Below, one piece after another: positions 8,414 through 16,129 of a stretch of 64,000 nt of DNA (position 1 is its first letter; each line of letters begins with the position of its first letter). This DNA comes from JAMZMI01 sp963848175 (GTDB lineage Bacteria; Bacteroidota; Bacteroidia; Cytophagales; Cyclobacteriaceae). The position numbers were made by a program, and so were the translations under genes. The stretch spans positions 372,001-436,000 of the forward strand of contig CAWKCO010000003.1 in NCBI GenBank assembly GCA_963848175.1, read 5' to 3'. Below the pieces are notes generated by a model that saw only the letters and a program-made list of their open reading frames with translations, did no database searches and was not told where the DNA came from.

Positions 8414-9127
8414 ATGAAAGTGCTACTGCGAGTTTATTCTATTTATTCCTACCTGATTTTTTTGCTCAGCTTCATTGTAGTGGCACCTTTTATTTTAGGA
8501 TTGTCCACGAAAAAGAGCTGGCATAAAGCCGCTTTGGCTATCAATAGTGGTTGGTCTTGGGTTTATTTTAAGCTTGTCTTCATTCCTGTACACTTTGAAT
8601 ACGAGCAGCCTCTTGACCGTAAGCAGCATTATATTTTTTGTGCCAATCATTTTTCCTTTCTCGATATCGCGATTATGGCTGGGTTGCCTGTTCCATTCAA
8701 GTTTATAGGCAAGCGATCCATTACCAAAGCGCCTGTTTTTGGTTATATGTTTCGAAAGCTACATATCACCGTAGATCGCGGTAGTGCCAGAAGCAGGGCG
8801 CAAAGTCTTCATGATTCTAGACAGGCATTGAAAGATGGTTTTAGCTTGACGTTCTTCCCCGAAGGAGGGATTGTCTCCACTGACCCACCTAATATGGTTG
8901 GTTTTAAAGATGGTGCTTTTAGATTGGCAGTAGAAGAAAATATTCCGATTGTGTCTGTTTCTTTGATGGACAATTATCGCATTTTACCCGATGATGGGCG
9001 TTTTCTTTTACGTCCTCACAAATGCCGAATTTATGTTCATAAACCGATTCTTCCAGAAGACTATGGATTTGATGCTGTAGCAATGAAGCGGGCAACTCGA
9101 GAGTTGATTGAATCGAAGCTCAGTTGA
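8414..9127 (+). CDS. plsC: 1-acyl-sn-glycerol-3-phosphate acyltransferase
   Basis: 237 residues with an N-terminal membrane segment (YSYLIFLLSFIVVAPFIL) and the acyltransferase motifs: NHFSFLD (catalytic His79 and Asp84, the NHxxxxD motif), FKFIGKRSI, FPEGG (about 148-152) and IPIVSVSLMDN. The enzyme acylates lysophosphatidate to phosphatidate at the inner membrane in phospholipid synthesis. A near-consensus promoter element (TACTTTCG) lies just before the start. The gene stands alone and precedes the WYL regulator gene. Confidence 0.85.
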   Translation: MKVLLRVYSIYSYLIFLLSFIVVAPFILGLSTKKSWHKAALAINSGWSWVYFKLVFIPVHFEYEQPLDRKQHYIFCANHFSFLDIAIMAGLPVPFKFIGKRSITKAPVFGYMFRKLHITVDRGSARSRAQSLHDSRQALKDGFSLTFFPEGGIVSTDPPNMVGFKDGAFRLAVEENIPIVSVSLMDNYRILPDDGRFLLRPHKCRIYVHKPILPEDYGFDAVAMKRATRELIESKLS

Positions 9128-9150
9128 ATCTGCATGTAGCTTAACCATAC

Positions 9151-9158
9151 TATCTTTG
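9151..9158 (+). promoter_or_regulatory. Bacteroidota -7 box (TATCTTTG)
   Basis: TATCTTTG fits the TAnnTTTG box exactly. It ends only five bases before the ATG of the WYL regulator at 9164, so transcription would start at or next to the ATG and the mRNA would be almost leaderless. No TTTG lies at the ideal 19-bp spacing upstream. Confidence 0.55.
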
Positions 9159-9163
9159 ATTTT

Positions 9164-10135
9164 ATGAACCGTATCGACCGACTCAACGCTATAATGGTGC
9201 ATCTGCAAGGTAAATCTCGTGTGCCTCTTGCCGAGTTGGAAGAGCGTTTTGAAATAGGAAGACGAACGATCTTTAGAGATATCAGATCCCTTATTGACTC
9301 AGGAGTGCCAATAGGTGGAGATGCTGGTGAAGGGTATTTTATCGTCGAGGGTTATCATTTGCCTCCTGTGGTTTTTAATAAAGAAGAAGCCTCCGCACTT
9401 CTGCTTGCCTCCAAACTCATCAACCAGAATGCGGATACCCAAATGGCAAAGCTTGTGGAAGAAGCTATGATCAAGGTTAGGGCTGTACTTCGCTACAGCG
9501 ATCGAGACTTTCTGGAAGCAATCGATAATAAAATCGAAATTATTGGTTCACCGTCCATTACCAAGCAAGGGTTTCCTGATTCCTATATTTCAGACATTCA
9601 AGTGGCACTCGCCACCAAAAAGGTGATTGAAATTTCCTATTATTCCAATTATAACGATAGCACGACGCTCAGGTCAGTAGAGCCACTTGGGTTGGTGTAT
9701 TATAGTAGCAGATGGCACATGATCGGTTATTGTCGTCTTCGAAAAGAAATGCGGGATTTTCGTACAGATCGCATCCAGTCATTGAAAATCACAGCAGAAC
9801 CCTATCGAATAGAAGATCATCCTGATTTTTTGAGTTTTACTACTGGGATGGTAGGAGGTACGGATGCCAAGGAAGCGGTAGTCCGCTTCACCAAAAAAGC
9901 AGCTCGCTTCATCGGCGACCAGAAGTATTATTACGGTTTCATTGAAGAGCACAAGGTAGAAGAATGGGTTGAGATGAAGTTCATCACACCGCATTACGAT
10001 TATTTTGGGAGGTGGCTGCTCAGTTTTTCAGACGAGGTAGTGGTGGTTTCACCATCAGAGCTGCAAGGCGTTGTGGCCACTCATTCTAAAAAGCTTTTTG
10101 AACATCATAAAAAATATTTCACTTCCGAAAACTGA
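9164..10135 (+). CDS. HTH/WYL-domain transcriptional regulator (YafY-like)
   Basis: 323 residues. The N-terminal HTH_11 domain (RIDRLNAIMVHLQGKSRVPL, ERFEIGRRTIFRDIRSL) is followed by a WYL ligand-sensing domain (KKVIEISYYSNYND, VEPLGLVYYSSRWHMIGYCR, RDFRTDRIQSL) and a C-terminal WCX-like part. Regulators of this layout usually control the adjacent genes in response to small molecules or single-stranded nucleic acid. The gene ends 61 bp before a three-gene operon of ABM, GyrI-like and DHFR-like proteins, and two inverted repeats lie between, so it probably regulates that operon. Confidence 0.85.
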   Translation: MNRIDRLNAIMVHLQGKSRVPLAELEERFEIGRRTIFRDIRSLIDSGVPIGGDAGEGYFIVEGYHLPPVVFNKEEASALLLASKLINQNADTQMAKLVEEAMIKVRAVLRYSDRDFLEAIDNKIEIIGSPSITKQGFPDSYISDIQVALATKKVIEISYYSNYNDSTTLRSVEPLGLVYYSSRWHMIGYCRLRKEMRDFRTDRIQSLKITAEPYRIEDHPDFLSFTTGMVGGTDAKEAVVRFTKKAARFIGDQKYYYGFIEEHKVEEWVEMKFITPHYDYFGRWLLSFSDEVVVVSPSELQGVVATHSKKLFEHHKKYFTSEN

Positions 10136-10195
10136 GTGACATAGGGTTGTCACTCTCGGTCATTTCTTTGTCTTATCAAAACAAAACAAAGAAAT
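10134..10195 (+). promoter_or_regulatory. Two inverted repeats, candidate operators
   Basis: GAGTGAC (10134-10140) is the inverse of GTCACTC (10149-10155), with 8 bp between. ATTTCTTTGT (10162-10171) is the inverse of ACAAAGAAAT (10186-10195), with 14 bp between, and ends just before the ATG at 10197. They fill the gap between the WYL regulator and the operon behind it, the place expected for its binding sites; the first could also act as a weak stem after the regulator stop. Inference from position and symmetry. Confidence 0.4.
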
Positions 10196-10196
10196 C

Positions 10197-10493
10197 ATGA
10201 CCAATAAGAATATCAAGGAAGTGGTGGTTTACACACTCAAACCCGAAACGGAAGTGCAAAAGGCTTTGGCTTTTGTGCGTGAAATCCTCAACGATTACGA
10301 TGGTGTGTTGTCTATCGAGACCATGCAACACGCGACAGATCCGCTTACATTCATGGACAATATTGTCTGGGAAAGCCATTCGCATGCTACTCAAGCTCAG
10401 CAGACTTTTGAACAACATCCTAAGTTTGCGGAGTTTGCAGGCCTCTTTGCTGAAACCAAGTTTTTCTCTCATTTCAAATCCTTTAATTATTAA
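10197..10493 (+). CDS. Antibiotic biosynthesis monooxygenase-like (ABM) protein
   Basis: 98 residues with the dimeric alpha/beta-barrel pattern: a first strand KEVVVYTLKP, a helix (VQKALAFVREILNDYDG), then TFMDNIVWESHSHATQAQQT and HPKFAEFAGLF. ABM-like proteins include small quinone monooxygenases and stress proteins; many have no assigned substrate. First gene of a tight operon (3-bp gap to the next gene), downstream of a WYL regulator. Confidence 0.75.
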   Translation: MTNKNIKEVVVYTLKPETEVQKALAFVREILNDYDGVLSIETMQHATDPLTFMDNIVWESHSHATQAQQTFEQHPKFAEFAGLFAETKFFSHFKSFNY

Positions 10494-10496
10494 CCC

Positions 10497-11126
10497 ATGG
10501 AAGCAGTTATTTCAAAAATCGATTTAGCCAAAATAGATCGTGTTTATTACAAAGCAGCCAAAAATCCAGAAACAGTAGATTTGGATTCCTATTATTATGT
10601 GACCATCGAAGGGAAGTGTGCACCGGAAAACCCAAGATTTCTTTCTGCTATTCAGGCAATGTACGCGACCGTTTATGGAATCAAATTTCTCTGCAAAGGT
10701 GAAGACAATGATTTTGTAGTTCCGAAAATGGAATGCCATTGGTTTATAGATGGAGGGGCAGAAAAGCAGCATGAGTTTATCCAAACGCCAAGAGAAGAAT
10801 GGCGCTGGAAGATCATGTTTCGTATGCCCGATTTTGTGGAGCAGCATCACTTTTTTCAGGCTTTGCAGCAAGCAAAGCAAAAGAAATCAGAGCTCAATGA
10901 GTTGTTGGATACGGTAGTATTTGAGTTGGTAAACGAGGGAAAATGTGTGCAAATCATGCACATTGGCTCTTGGGATGAAGAAGAGCCAACTTTGGAAAAG
11001 CTCTTCGCTTATGTGGAAAAAGAAGGTCTTTCGATCGATGGCTACCATAAAGAGATTTATATTTCAGACCCTACTCGCGTGGCTCCAGAAAGACGAAAAA
11101 CGATTTTAAGATATAAGGTAAAATGA
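10497..11126 (+). CDS. GyrI-like small-molecule-binding domain protein
   Basis: 209 residues. The N-terminal part (LAKIDRVYYKAA, YYYVTIEGKCAPENPRF, SAIQAMYATVYGIKF) and C-terminal part (GKCVQIMHIGSWDEEEPTL, YHKEIYISDPTR, ILRYKVK) are typical of GyrI-like or SOUL-like ligand-binding proteins of Bacteroidota. Members bind or hydrolyse small, often toxic, organic molecules. It overlaps the next gene by 4 bp and sits 3 bp after the ABM gene, so the three are one transcript. Confidence 0.8.
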   Translation: MEAVISKIDLAKIDRVYYKAAKNPETVDLDSYYYVTIEGKCAPENPRFLSAIQAMYATVYGIKFLCKGEDNDFVVPKMECHWFIDGGAEKQHEFIQTPREEWRWKIMFRMPDFVEQHHFFQALQQAKQKKSELNELLDTVVFELVNEGKCVQIMHIGSWDEEEPTLEKLFAYVEKEGLSIDGYHKEIYISDPTRVAPERRKTILRYKVK

Positions 11127-11659
11127 GGAAAGTAATATTGTACATCGCCATGAGCCTAGACGGGAAGATTGCTGATGCTGATGGGGGAGTTGATTGGCTG
11201 GAACAAATACCTAATCCAGAAGGAAACAATTACGGTTACAATGCGCTTCTAGACCAAGTTGACACGACTGTTATGGGAAATAGTACCTATCGTCAGATAT
11301 GTGATTTCCCAATTCCTTTCCCCTATGCGGAAAAGAAAAACTATGTGATTACACGAAATGAGAAGCTCACTCAGGATGAGAATGCCACGTTTATTTCTTC
11401 AAATATTCCAGAACGAATCGCAGCATTGAAAGAAGAGGAGGGAGCAGATATTTGGTTGATAGGTGGTGCGGAGGTGAATACTTTGCTGCATAATGCGGGA
11501 CTCATAGATGAATATATGGTTTTTGTGATGCCCGTAGTGCTGGGTGCAGGTGTTACCTTGTTTGCCGACTCACCCATGCGTGCAGCTTTGCAGTTGACCC
11601 ATTCAGAGGCGTATAATTCGGGAGTGGTGATGATGCGGTTTTTGATAAAAAAGGTGTAG
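11123..11659 (+). CDS. Dihydrofolate reductase-family protein (RibD C-terminal domain)
   Basis: 178 residues with the fold signatures YIAMSLDGKIADADGGVDWL at the N-terminus, VMGNSTYRQI, an IWLIGGAEVNTLL nucleotide-binding turn, and MPVVLGAGVTLF. These stand-alone RibD_C proteins (YwjB/YyaP-like) are NADPH-dependent reductases of unknown substrate and are not the folate enzyme. Last gene of the WYL-linked operon. Confidence 0.85.
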   Translation: MRKVILYIAMSLDGKIADADGGVDWLEQIPNPEGNNYGYNALLDQVDTTVMGNSTYRQICDFPIPFPYAEKKNYVITRNEKLTQDENATFISSNIPERIAALKEEEGADIWLIGGAEVNTLLHNAGLIDEYMVFVMPVVLGAGVTLFADSPMRAALQLTHSEAYNSGVVMMRFLIKKV

Positions 11660-11763
11660 CCCTTATTACTGTTTTAATCCGTCAATGCGGAAGTGATAGC
11701 GGAGTTCCACGAATGAGTTAGATTTGAATGAGAGAGAATTTTCAATCACTTTACCCATGAGCT

Positions 11764-12295
11764 ATGTCTACTACTAAAAGCATCTTAAGGAGCATTTCAT
11801 TTCTTTGTTTACTGATCGTTGTTTCCTTTGCGTGCCGCAAACCCAAGGAGCTGAGTTCTGTGAGTGAAGAAAATTGGACACAAAGAACAGTAGGAGGTAC
11901 TCTTTCTGATTCGTTGAAAAGTGGCTCTACTTATTTATCTGTTTACTCACAGATCTATAGCGAAACGGAGCATAAGACCCACCCGCTTACTGGCACTATA
12001 AGTATGCGAAATGCAAATAGGAGCGATACGATTTATATCACAAAAGCTGAGTACTTCAATACGTACGGGCAAATGATTCGCGCTTACTTTGATAAGCCGA
12101 TTTTTATTGCTCCAATGGAAACTGTTGAAATAGTTATTGATCAGGAAGACAATCTTGGGGGAACTGGAGCTAATTTTATTTTCGAGTGGGTGGCTGCTTC
12201 CGAATATTCACGCTCCTATTTTCGAATGTGTCATGATCTCTACTTATGGGCAGCAGGGGCTTTCTTTCACCACTCAGGGGTATCATCTGAATTGA
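11764..12295 (+). CDS. DUF3124 lipoprotein, frameshifted near the 3' end
   Basis: The N-terminus is a lipoprotein signal ending VVSFAC, with Cys24 as the likely lipidated residue. The body matches DUF3124: YLSVYSQIYSE, LTGTISMRNANRSDTIYI, YFNTYGQMIRAYFDKPIFI, METVEIVIDQED and GGTGANFIFEWVA. The frame as read runs to 12306 with an unrelated tail. Skipping one base near 12214 gives PIFECVMISTYGQQGLSF and TTQGYHLN, then a stop at 12295, the proper end of this family. So there is a single extra base, probably a sequencing indel. Function unknown; periplasm-facing lipoprotein. Confidence 0.75.
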
Positions 12296-12359
12296 TATAT
12301 GATTGAGTTTACTTTTCTAAAAAATGTTTTGGTCTACCTGATACTCAACGAAAACTACT

Positions 12360-13450
12360 ATGGCTGAACCGCTAAAGAATAAATTTTTGCAACCAGAGTT
12401 TTTCGAAAGACTTGGAAAGGCAATTGAACCAAACTACTCCTCTTGGTCTCAGGAGGAATTTTTACACATCACTTTATACAGCATCTTGGGAGGCTATGGA
12501 GCTCAAACAGCGACTGAGACATTCAGCTTTGGTTTTGGGGCAGCATCTGCCTCAGGACTATAGAGCGAGTATTGAGATTTTGAAAAATGCGGCTGGCAAT
12601 TTTTCTGGTTTGGGTGGAATGATTTTTTCCGAATGGGTGGAGTGCTATGGGCTGAATCACCCTCATGAATCTTTAGAAGCACTATCGTTTTTCACTCAGG
12701 TTGGAAGTGCCGAGTTTGCCATACGGCCATTTATTCTCAAGTACGAGGAGGAAACCATGCGTAAAATGCTAGAGTGGTCACAGCACGATAATGTGCATGT
12801 ACGCCGCTTATCTAGTGAAGGTGCTCGACCAAGATTGCCTTGGGCTTGTGCATTGCCAAAATTCAAAAACGATCCATCCCTTGTTTTGCCTATACTCGAA
12901 AACCTCAAAAATGATCCCGAGCTATATGTACGCAAGAGTGTTGCCAATTGTCTTAATGATATAGCAAAGGATCATCCGACCTTAGTGGTGTCACTTTTAA
13001 AGAAATGGGCAAAAGACGATCAAAATCATACCAATTGGATCATCAAACATGCGCTGAGAAGCTTGGTGAAAATCGGGTGACCCAGGCGCATTGGAAATTC
13101 TCGGTTTTGAGAAAGTAGAAATGGGAATTGAGAATTTGACCGTTCCGGAGCGCGTATCCTTTGGAAGTAAAATTCTGATCGAATTTGAACTCATCAATAG
13201 AAGCGCCAATCATGCCGAAATACTGGTTGATTATGTCATCTTTCATCAGAAAGCCAATGGCAAACTGGCTCCCAAGGTGTTTAAGCTAAAATCTTTTCGA
13301 GTTAAGCCGAATGAAACGGTAAAGCTTAAGAAGCAACACGCCATTGTGCCCATTACCACTCGCAAATATTATGATGGTCTACACGAAGTGGCTATTCAAG
13401 TGAATGGTGAGATTTTGGGTAAAAAGGCTTTCTACCTTGCACTGAACTAG
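12360..13450 (+). CDS. DNA alkylation repair protein (AlkC/YhaZ-like), two frameshifts
   Basis: Three successive frames form one gene of about 363 codons. It starts MAEPLKNKF, the standard beginning of this HEAT-like repeat glycosylase group. It shifts in the TTTTT run at 12459-12463 (restored reading EEFYTSLYTASWEAMELKQ) and again in the GGG run near 13075-13077 (restored reading LVKIGDPGALEILGF). The middle contains SSEGARPRLPWACALPKF and DPELYVRKSVANCLNDIAK, typical of the DNA alkylation repair family PF08713, which excises N3-/N7-alkyl purines without base flipping. The last 120 residues form an extra beta-rich domain (ERVSFGSKILIEFELINRSA). Both breaks are one extra base in a homopolymer, so probably sequence errors. 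Confidence 0.75.
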
Positions 13451-13484
13451 CAGCGTCTGAATTTTGCGACCCTTACAAACAAGA

Positions 13485-13511
13485 AAAGCCATCTCTTTTG
13501 GAGATGGCTTT
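13485..13511. terminator. Bidirectional terminator
   Basis: AAAGCCATCTC (13485-13495) is the perfect inverse of GAGATGGCTTT (13501-13511), with a 5-nt loop. It lies between the convergent alkylation-repair gene and rplS and can serve both. Confidence 0.85.
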
Positions 13512-13535
13512 CAATATATTCTGAAGCTTACTAGA

Positions 13536-13890
13536 TCAAAGTTTTTCTTTGATTCTAGCAGCTTTACCTTTTCTTCCTCTCAAGTAGAACAATCTTGCTC
13601 TTCTTACTTTACCTTTTCTCAAAACCTCGACTCTTGTCGATGTTAGGAGACATTATGGGAAAGATTCTTTCTACGGCAATTCCGCTAGATACTTTACTCA
13701 CAGTGAAAGTTTCACCAGTAGAGTTTCCGTTTCTTACTTGCATTACGACACCTTGGAACTGCTGAATACGCTCCTTGTTACCTTCCTTAATTTTATAATG
13801 CACATTGACAGTATCTCCAGCGCCAAAATTGATTTGGTTGGTTCTTGTTGCCAATAAATCTTCTTCTACAAATTTTAATAAATCGCTCAT
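13536..13890 (-). CDS. rplS: 50S ribosomal protein L19, frameshifted
   Basis: The frame starts MSDLLKFVEEDLLATRTNQI and continues through GDTVNVHYKIKEGNKERIQQ and VMQVRNGNSTGETFTVSKVS to IMSPNIDK, then diverges and stops at 13609. Removing one base near 13632 restores DKVEVLRKGKVRRARLFYLR and GRKGKAARIKEKL, ending at 13536, which gives the expected length of about 117 residues. L19 sits at the 30S-50S interface and is essential, so the break is almost surely a sequencing or assembly error. Last gene of the rpsP-rimM-trmD-rplS operon. Confidence 0.92.
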
Positions 13891-13975
13891 GTCTTTGACT
13901 CGTTGTTGAGTGTATCTCCAAAAAGGAGTGCAAATATAGAAAATTGAAAATAAAAGTTATACTATTTAGTATTAT

Positions 13976-14650
13976 TTATGCTAATAAATCCGGCCTTCTG
14001 GATTCGGTTCTTTCCACGGCCTGTTCGTGCCTCCATTGCTCTATTTTGGCTTCATGCCCAGAGGTTAGTATCTCTGGAACTTTCCAGCCTTTATAATCCG
14101 CAGGGCGAGTATATACTGGTGGAGCCAATAAGTTGTCCTGAAATGAATCCGTAAGCGCAGAAGTCTCATCGTTAAGCACACCAGGTATCAGTCGTATCAA
14201 TGAATCGGCAAGAACCATTGCTGCCAGCTCACCACCCGATAGTACATAGTCTCCTATGCTGATTTCCCGTGTCACAAAATGATCCCGTACACGCTGATCT
14301 ACACCTTTATAATGTCCACATAGCATGATGATGTTTCCTTTGAGAGAAAGTTCATTGGCCATATTTTGATTCAAAGTCTTCCCATCAGGAGTGAGGTAGA
14401 TTACTTCGTCGTAATTACGCTGTTCTTTTAGCTTTGAAATACATCTGTCTATCGGCTCTATAGACAGTACCATACCTGCGCCTCCACCAAAGGCATAATC
14501 ATCCACGCTTTTACTTTTGGAGGTAGAGTAGTCACGGAGATTGTGAATGGCTATTTCAACAAGATTTTTATCTTGAGCTCGCTGTACAATACTTTGATTG
14601 AGCGGGCCGTCAAATAGCTCAGGTAGACAAGTGATAATATCTAGTCGCAT
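13976..14650 (-). CDS. trmD: tRNA (guanine37-N1)-methyltransferase
   Basis: 224 residues. It shows the SPOUT trefoil-knot signature LCGHYKGVDQRV, then REISIGDYVLSGGELAAMVL, which bind S-adenosylmethionine and carry the catalytic residues. TrmD makes m1G37 in tRNAs reading CNN codons and so prevents +1 frameshifting. It follows rimM by 3 bp, which indicates cotranscription in the conserved ribosomal operon. Confidence 0.97.
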   Translation of the reverse strand: MRLDIITCLPELFDGPLNQSIVQRAQDKNLVEIAIHNLRDYSTSKSKSVDDYAFGGGAGMVLSIEPIDRCISKLKEQRNYDEVIYLTPDGKTLNQNMANELSLKGNIIMLCGHYKGVDQRVRDHFVTREISIGDYVLSGGELAAMVLADSLIRLIPGVLNDETSALTDSFQDNLLAPPVYTRPADYKGWKVPEILTSGHEAKIEQWRHEQAVERTESRRPDLLA

Positions 14651-14653
14651 CAG

Positions 14654-15181
14654 TTAGGAGTTTTCCAGATACACATCAATCAGTCCCTCAGGTAAATCTG
14701 CAAGGATTTTGTTTTCCGTAAGGTTAACCTCTTTAACAATGGCATCATCCAGTGGGATAAGAACCTCAACATCTTTGTGTTGCACGCCCAGTAGATTATT
14801 ATTGGGCAGCTCGTAGACATTACTTACCGTGCCAATCAATTCTTCACCGTCGTATAATGACATCCCTACCAATTGGTGAAAGTAGTAATCACCATCACCC
14901 AACTCAGGAAGCTCATCCAAAGGTAAATAAAGTGAGGTGCCAACTAGTGGCGATGCAGTTTCTATCCGATCAATATCCTCAAAGGCTAAAAAAACTTTGT
15001 CGTTTCGAACTGAAATGGAATCAATAAAAAAAGGAACCAGTTTTCCGTTTTGCTCAACGAAAACTGATTCCAATTCTTGGTATTCTTCAGGATAATCTAC
15101 ATCAAAGTGAGCAATAAGCTCACCTTTTAAACCATGGGTTTTGACAAGATGACCTAAAAGGTAGCAATCATCAATTCCCAT
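14654..15181 (-). CDS. rimM: 16S rRNA processing protein RimM
   Basis: 175 residues with the N-terminal RimM domain (GHLVKTHGLKGELIAHFDVD) and a C-terminal PRC-barrel (YYFHQLVGMSLYDGEELIGT, GVQHKDVEVLIPL). RimM assists maturation of the 30S head and binds S19. It lies 10 bp after rpsP and 3 bp before trmD. Confidence 0.96.
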   Translation of the reverse strand: MGIDDCYLLGHLVKTHGLKGELIAHFDVDYPEEYQELESVFVEQNGKLVPFFIDSISVRNDKVFLAFEDIDRIETASPLVGTSLYLPLDELPELGDGDYYFHQLVGMSLYDGEELIGTVSNVYELPNNNLLGVQHKDVEVLIPLDDAIVKEVNLTENKILADLPEGLIDVYLENS

Positions 15182-15191
15182 TGTTCACTGA

Positions 15192-15794
15192 TTATTCTGC
15201 AGATGGCTTATCTTCTCCTTCAGTAGCTTCAGCTGCTGGAGTTTCAGTTGGTGCTTCCGCAGCGTCTTCTGCCAAAGCAGTTTCTTCTTCTGTCGCATTA
15301 GCAGCAGCTACCTCAGCAGCTAGTGCAGCCTCTTCTTCTTTTTTCTTAGCCAAACGTGCGTCAAGTCTTGCTTGATTCACTTTTGCTTCAGCGTCTAGAG
15401 CAGCTTTAGCCTTAGCAGATTTTTCAGAAGATAATTTGTCCACTTTTCCTTGAACTTTAGAATCTTTCTCAGCAATCCACTCTTGGTATTTTTGCTCCGC
15501 AGCTTCTTGAGTCAAAGCTCCTTTGTTTACACCTACTTGAAGGTGTTTTTTCATTAGGATTCCTTTGTAAGAAAGGATCGCTTTAGCCGTTTCTGTTGGC
15601 TGAGCACCTGTCATAACCCAATTCAACGCCTTGTCATCATTCAATGTGATAGATGCAGGATTGGTATTTGGGTTGTAAACTCCAAGTTTCTCGATGAATT
15701 TACCATCTCTCGGAGATCTTGAGTCAGCTACTACGATATCGTAAATAGCTTGTTTTTTGCGTCCACGACGCGCTAGTCTGATTTTTACAGGCAT
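15192..15794 (-). CDS. rpsP: 30S ribosomal protein S16 with long C-terminal tail
   Basis: The first 85 residues are the ordinary S16 core (MPVKIRLARRGRKKQAIYDI, DSRSPRDGKFIEKLG). The protein is 200 residues because of a charged, Ala/Glu/Lys-rich tail ending in an acidic stretch (AAEATEGEDKPSAE). Extended tails occur in S16 of many Bacteroidota; the tail is probably disordered and its role is unknown. First gene of the operon. A weak promoter element (reverse of CAAAGTATA at 15826-15834) lies about 30 bp upstream. Confidence 0.96.
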   Translation of the reverse strand: MPVKIRLARRGRKKQAIYDIVVADSRSPRDGKFIEKLGVYNPNTNPASITLNDDKALNWVMTGAQPTETAKAILSYKGILMKKHLQVGVNKGALTQEAAEQKYQEWIAEKDSKVQGKVDKLSSEKSAKAKAALDAEAKVNQARLDARLAKKKEEEAALAAEVAAANATEEETALAEDAAEAPTETPAAEATEGEDKPSAE

Positions 15795-16129
15795 AATTGA
15801 TTTTGTTTATGGAACACGTCCATGTCAAAGTATAATTTTTAAGGGCGCAAAGATAATGAGCATCAGGCAATTAAACATTATTAAATCAACGATATAATGC
15901 GCCTGTTTTAAAAACATTTCTGTTTGATATTTTTCTCCATTATCATCCATGGTGGTAAAAGCTCTAAAAAATAATCTAAATCTTCAATGAGATGCTTTAA
16001 ATGCGCTTTTGATAGAGTGCTTTTCATAATGAAAAATACAAGTATTTGTTAAATCGCTTAAGCGGTTTTTATTATTGTGAACCTATTCATACCTTTGGCT
16101 CGCAATAAAAAAATCATGCCCAAAAACTA
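15795..16129. other. Divergent intergenic region between rpsP and sucA
   Basis: The region holds the promoters of two divergent operons. On the minus strand, 15908-16027 reads as a 39-codon ORF (MKSTLSKAHLKHLIEDLDYF, LELLPPWMI...). I cannot recognise it and give it low weight. A near-palindrome around CGCTTAAGCG (16049-16058) lies between that ORF and the sucA promoter. Confidence 0.4.
16090..16097 (+). promoter_or_regulatory. sucA promoter -7 box (TACCTTTG)
   Basis: An exact TAnnTTTG box lies 33 bp before the sucA ATG. No TTTG is found at the ideal distance upstream, so the -33 element is weak. Confidence 0.6.

Noticed and set aside
13485..13511. Riboswitch or leader element near rplS
   Set aside because: The perfect stem lies behind the gene, between convergent genes, and is a simple terminator.
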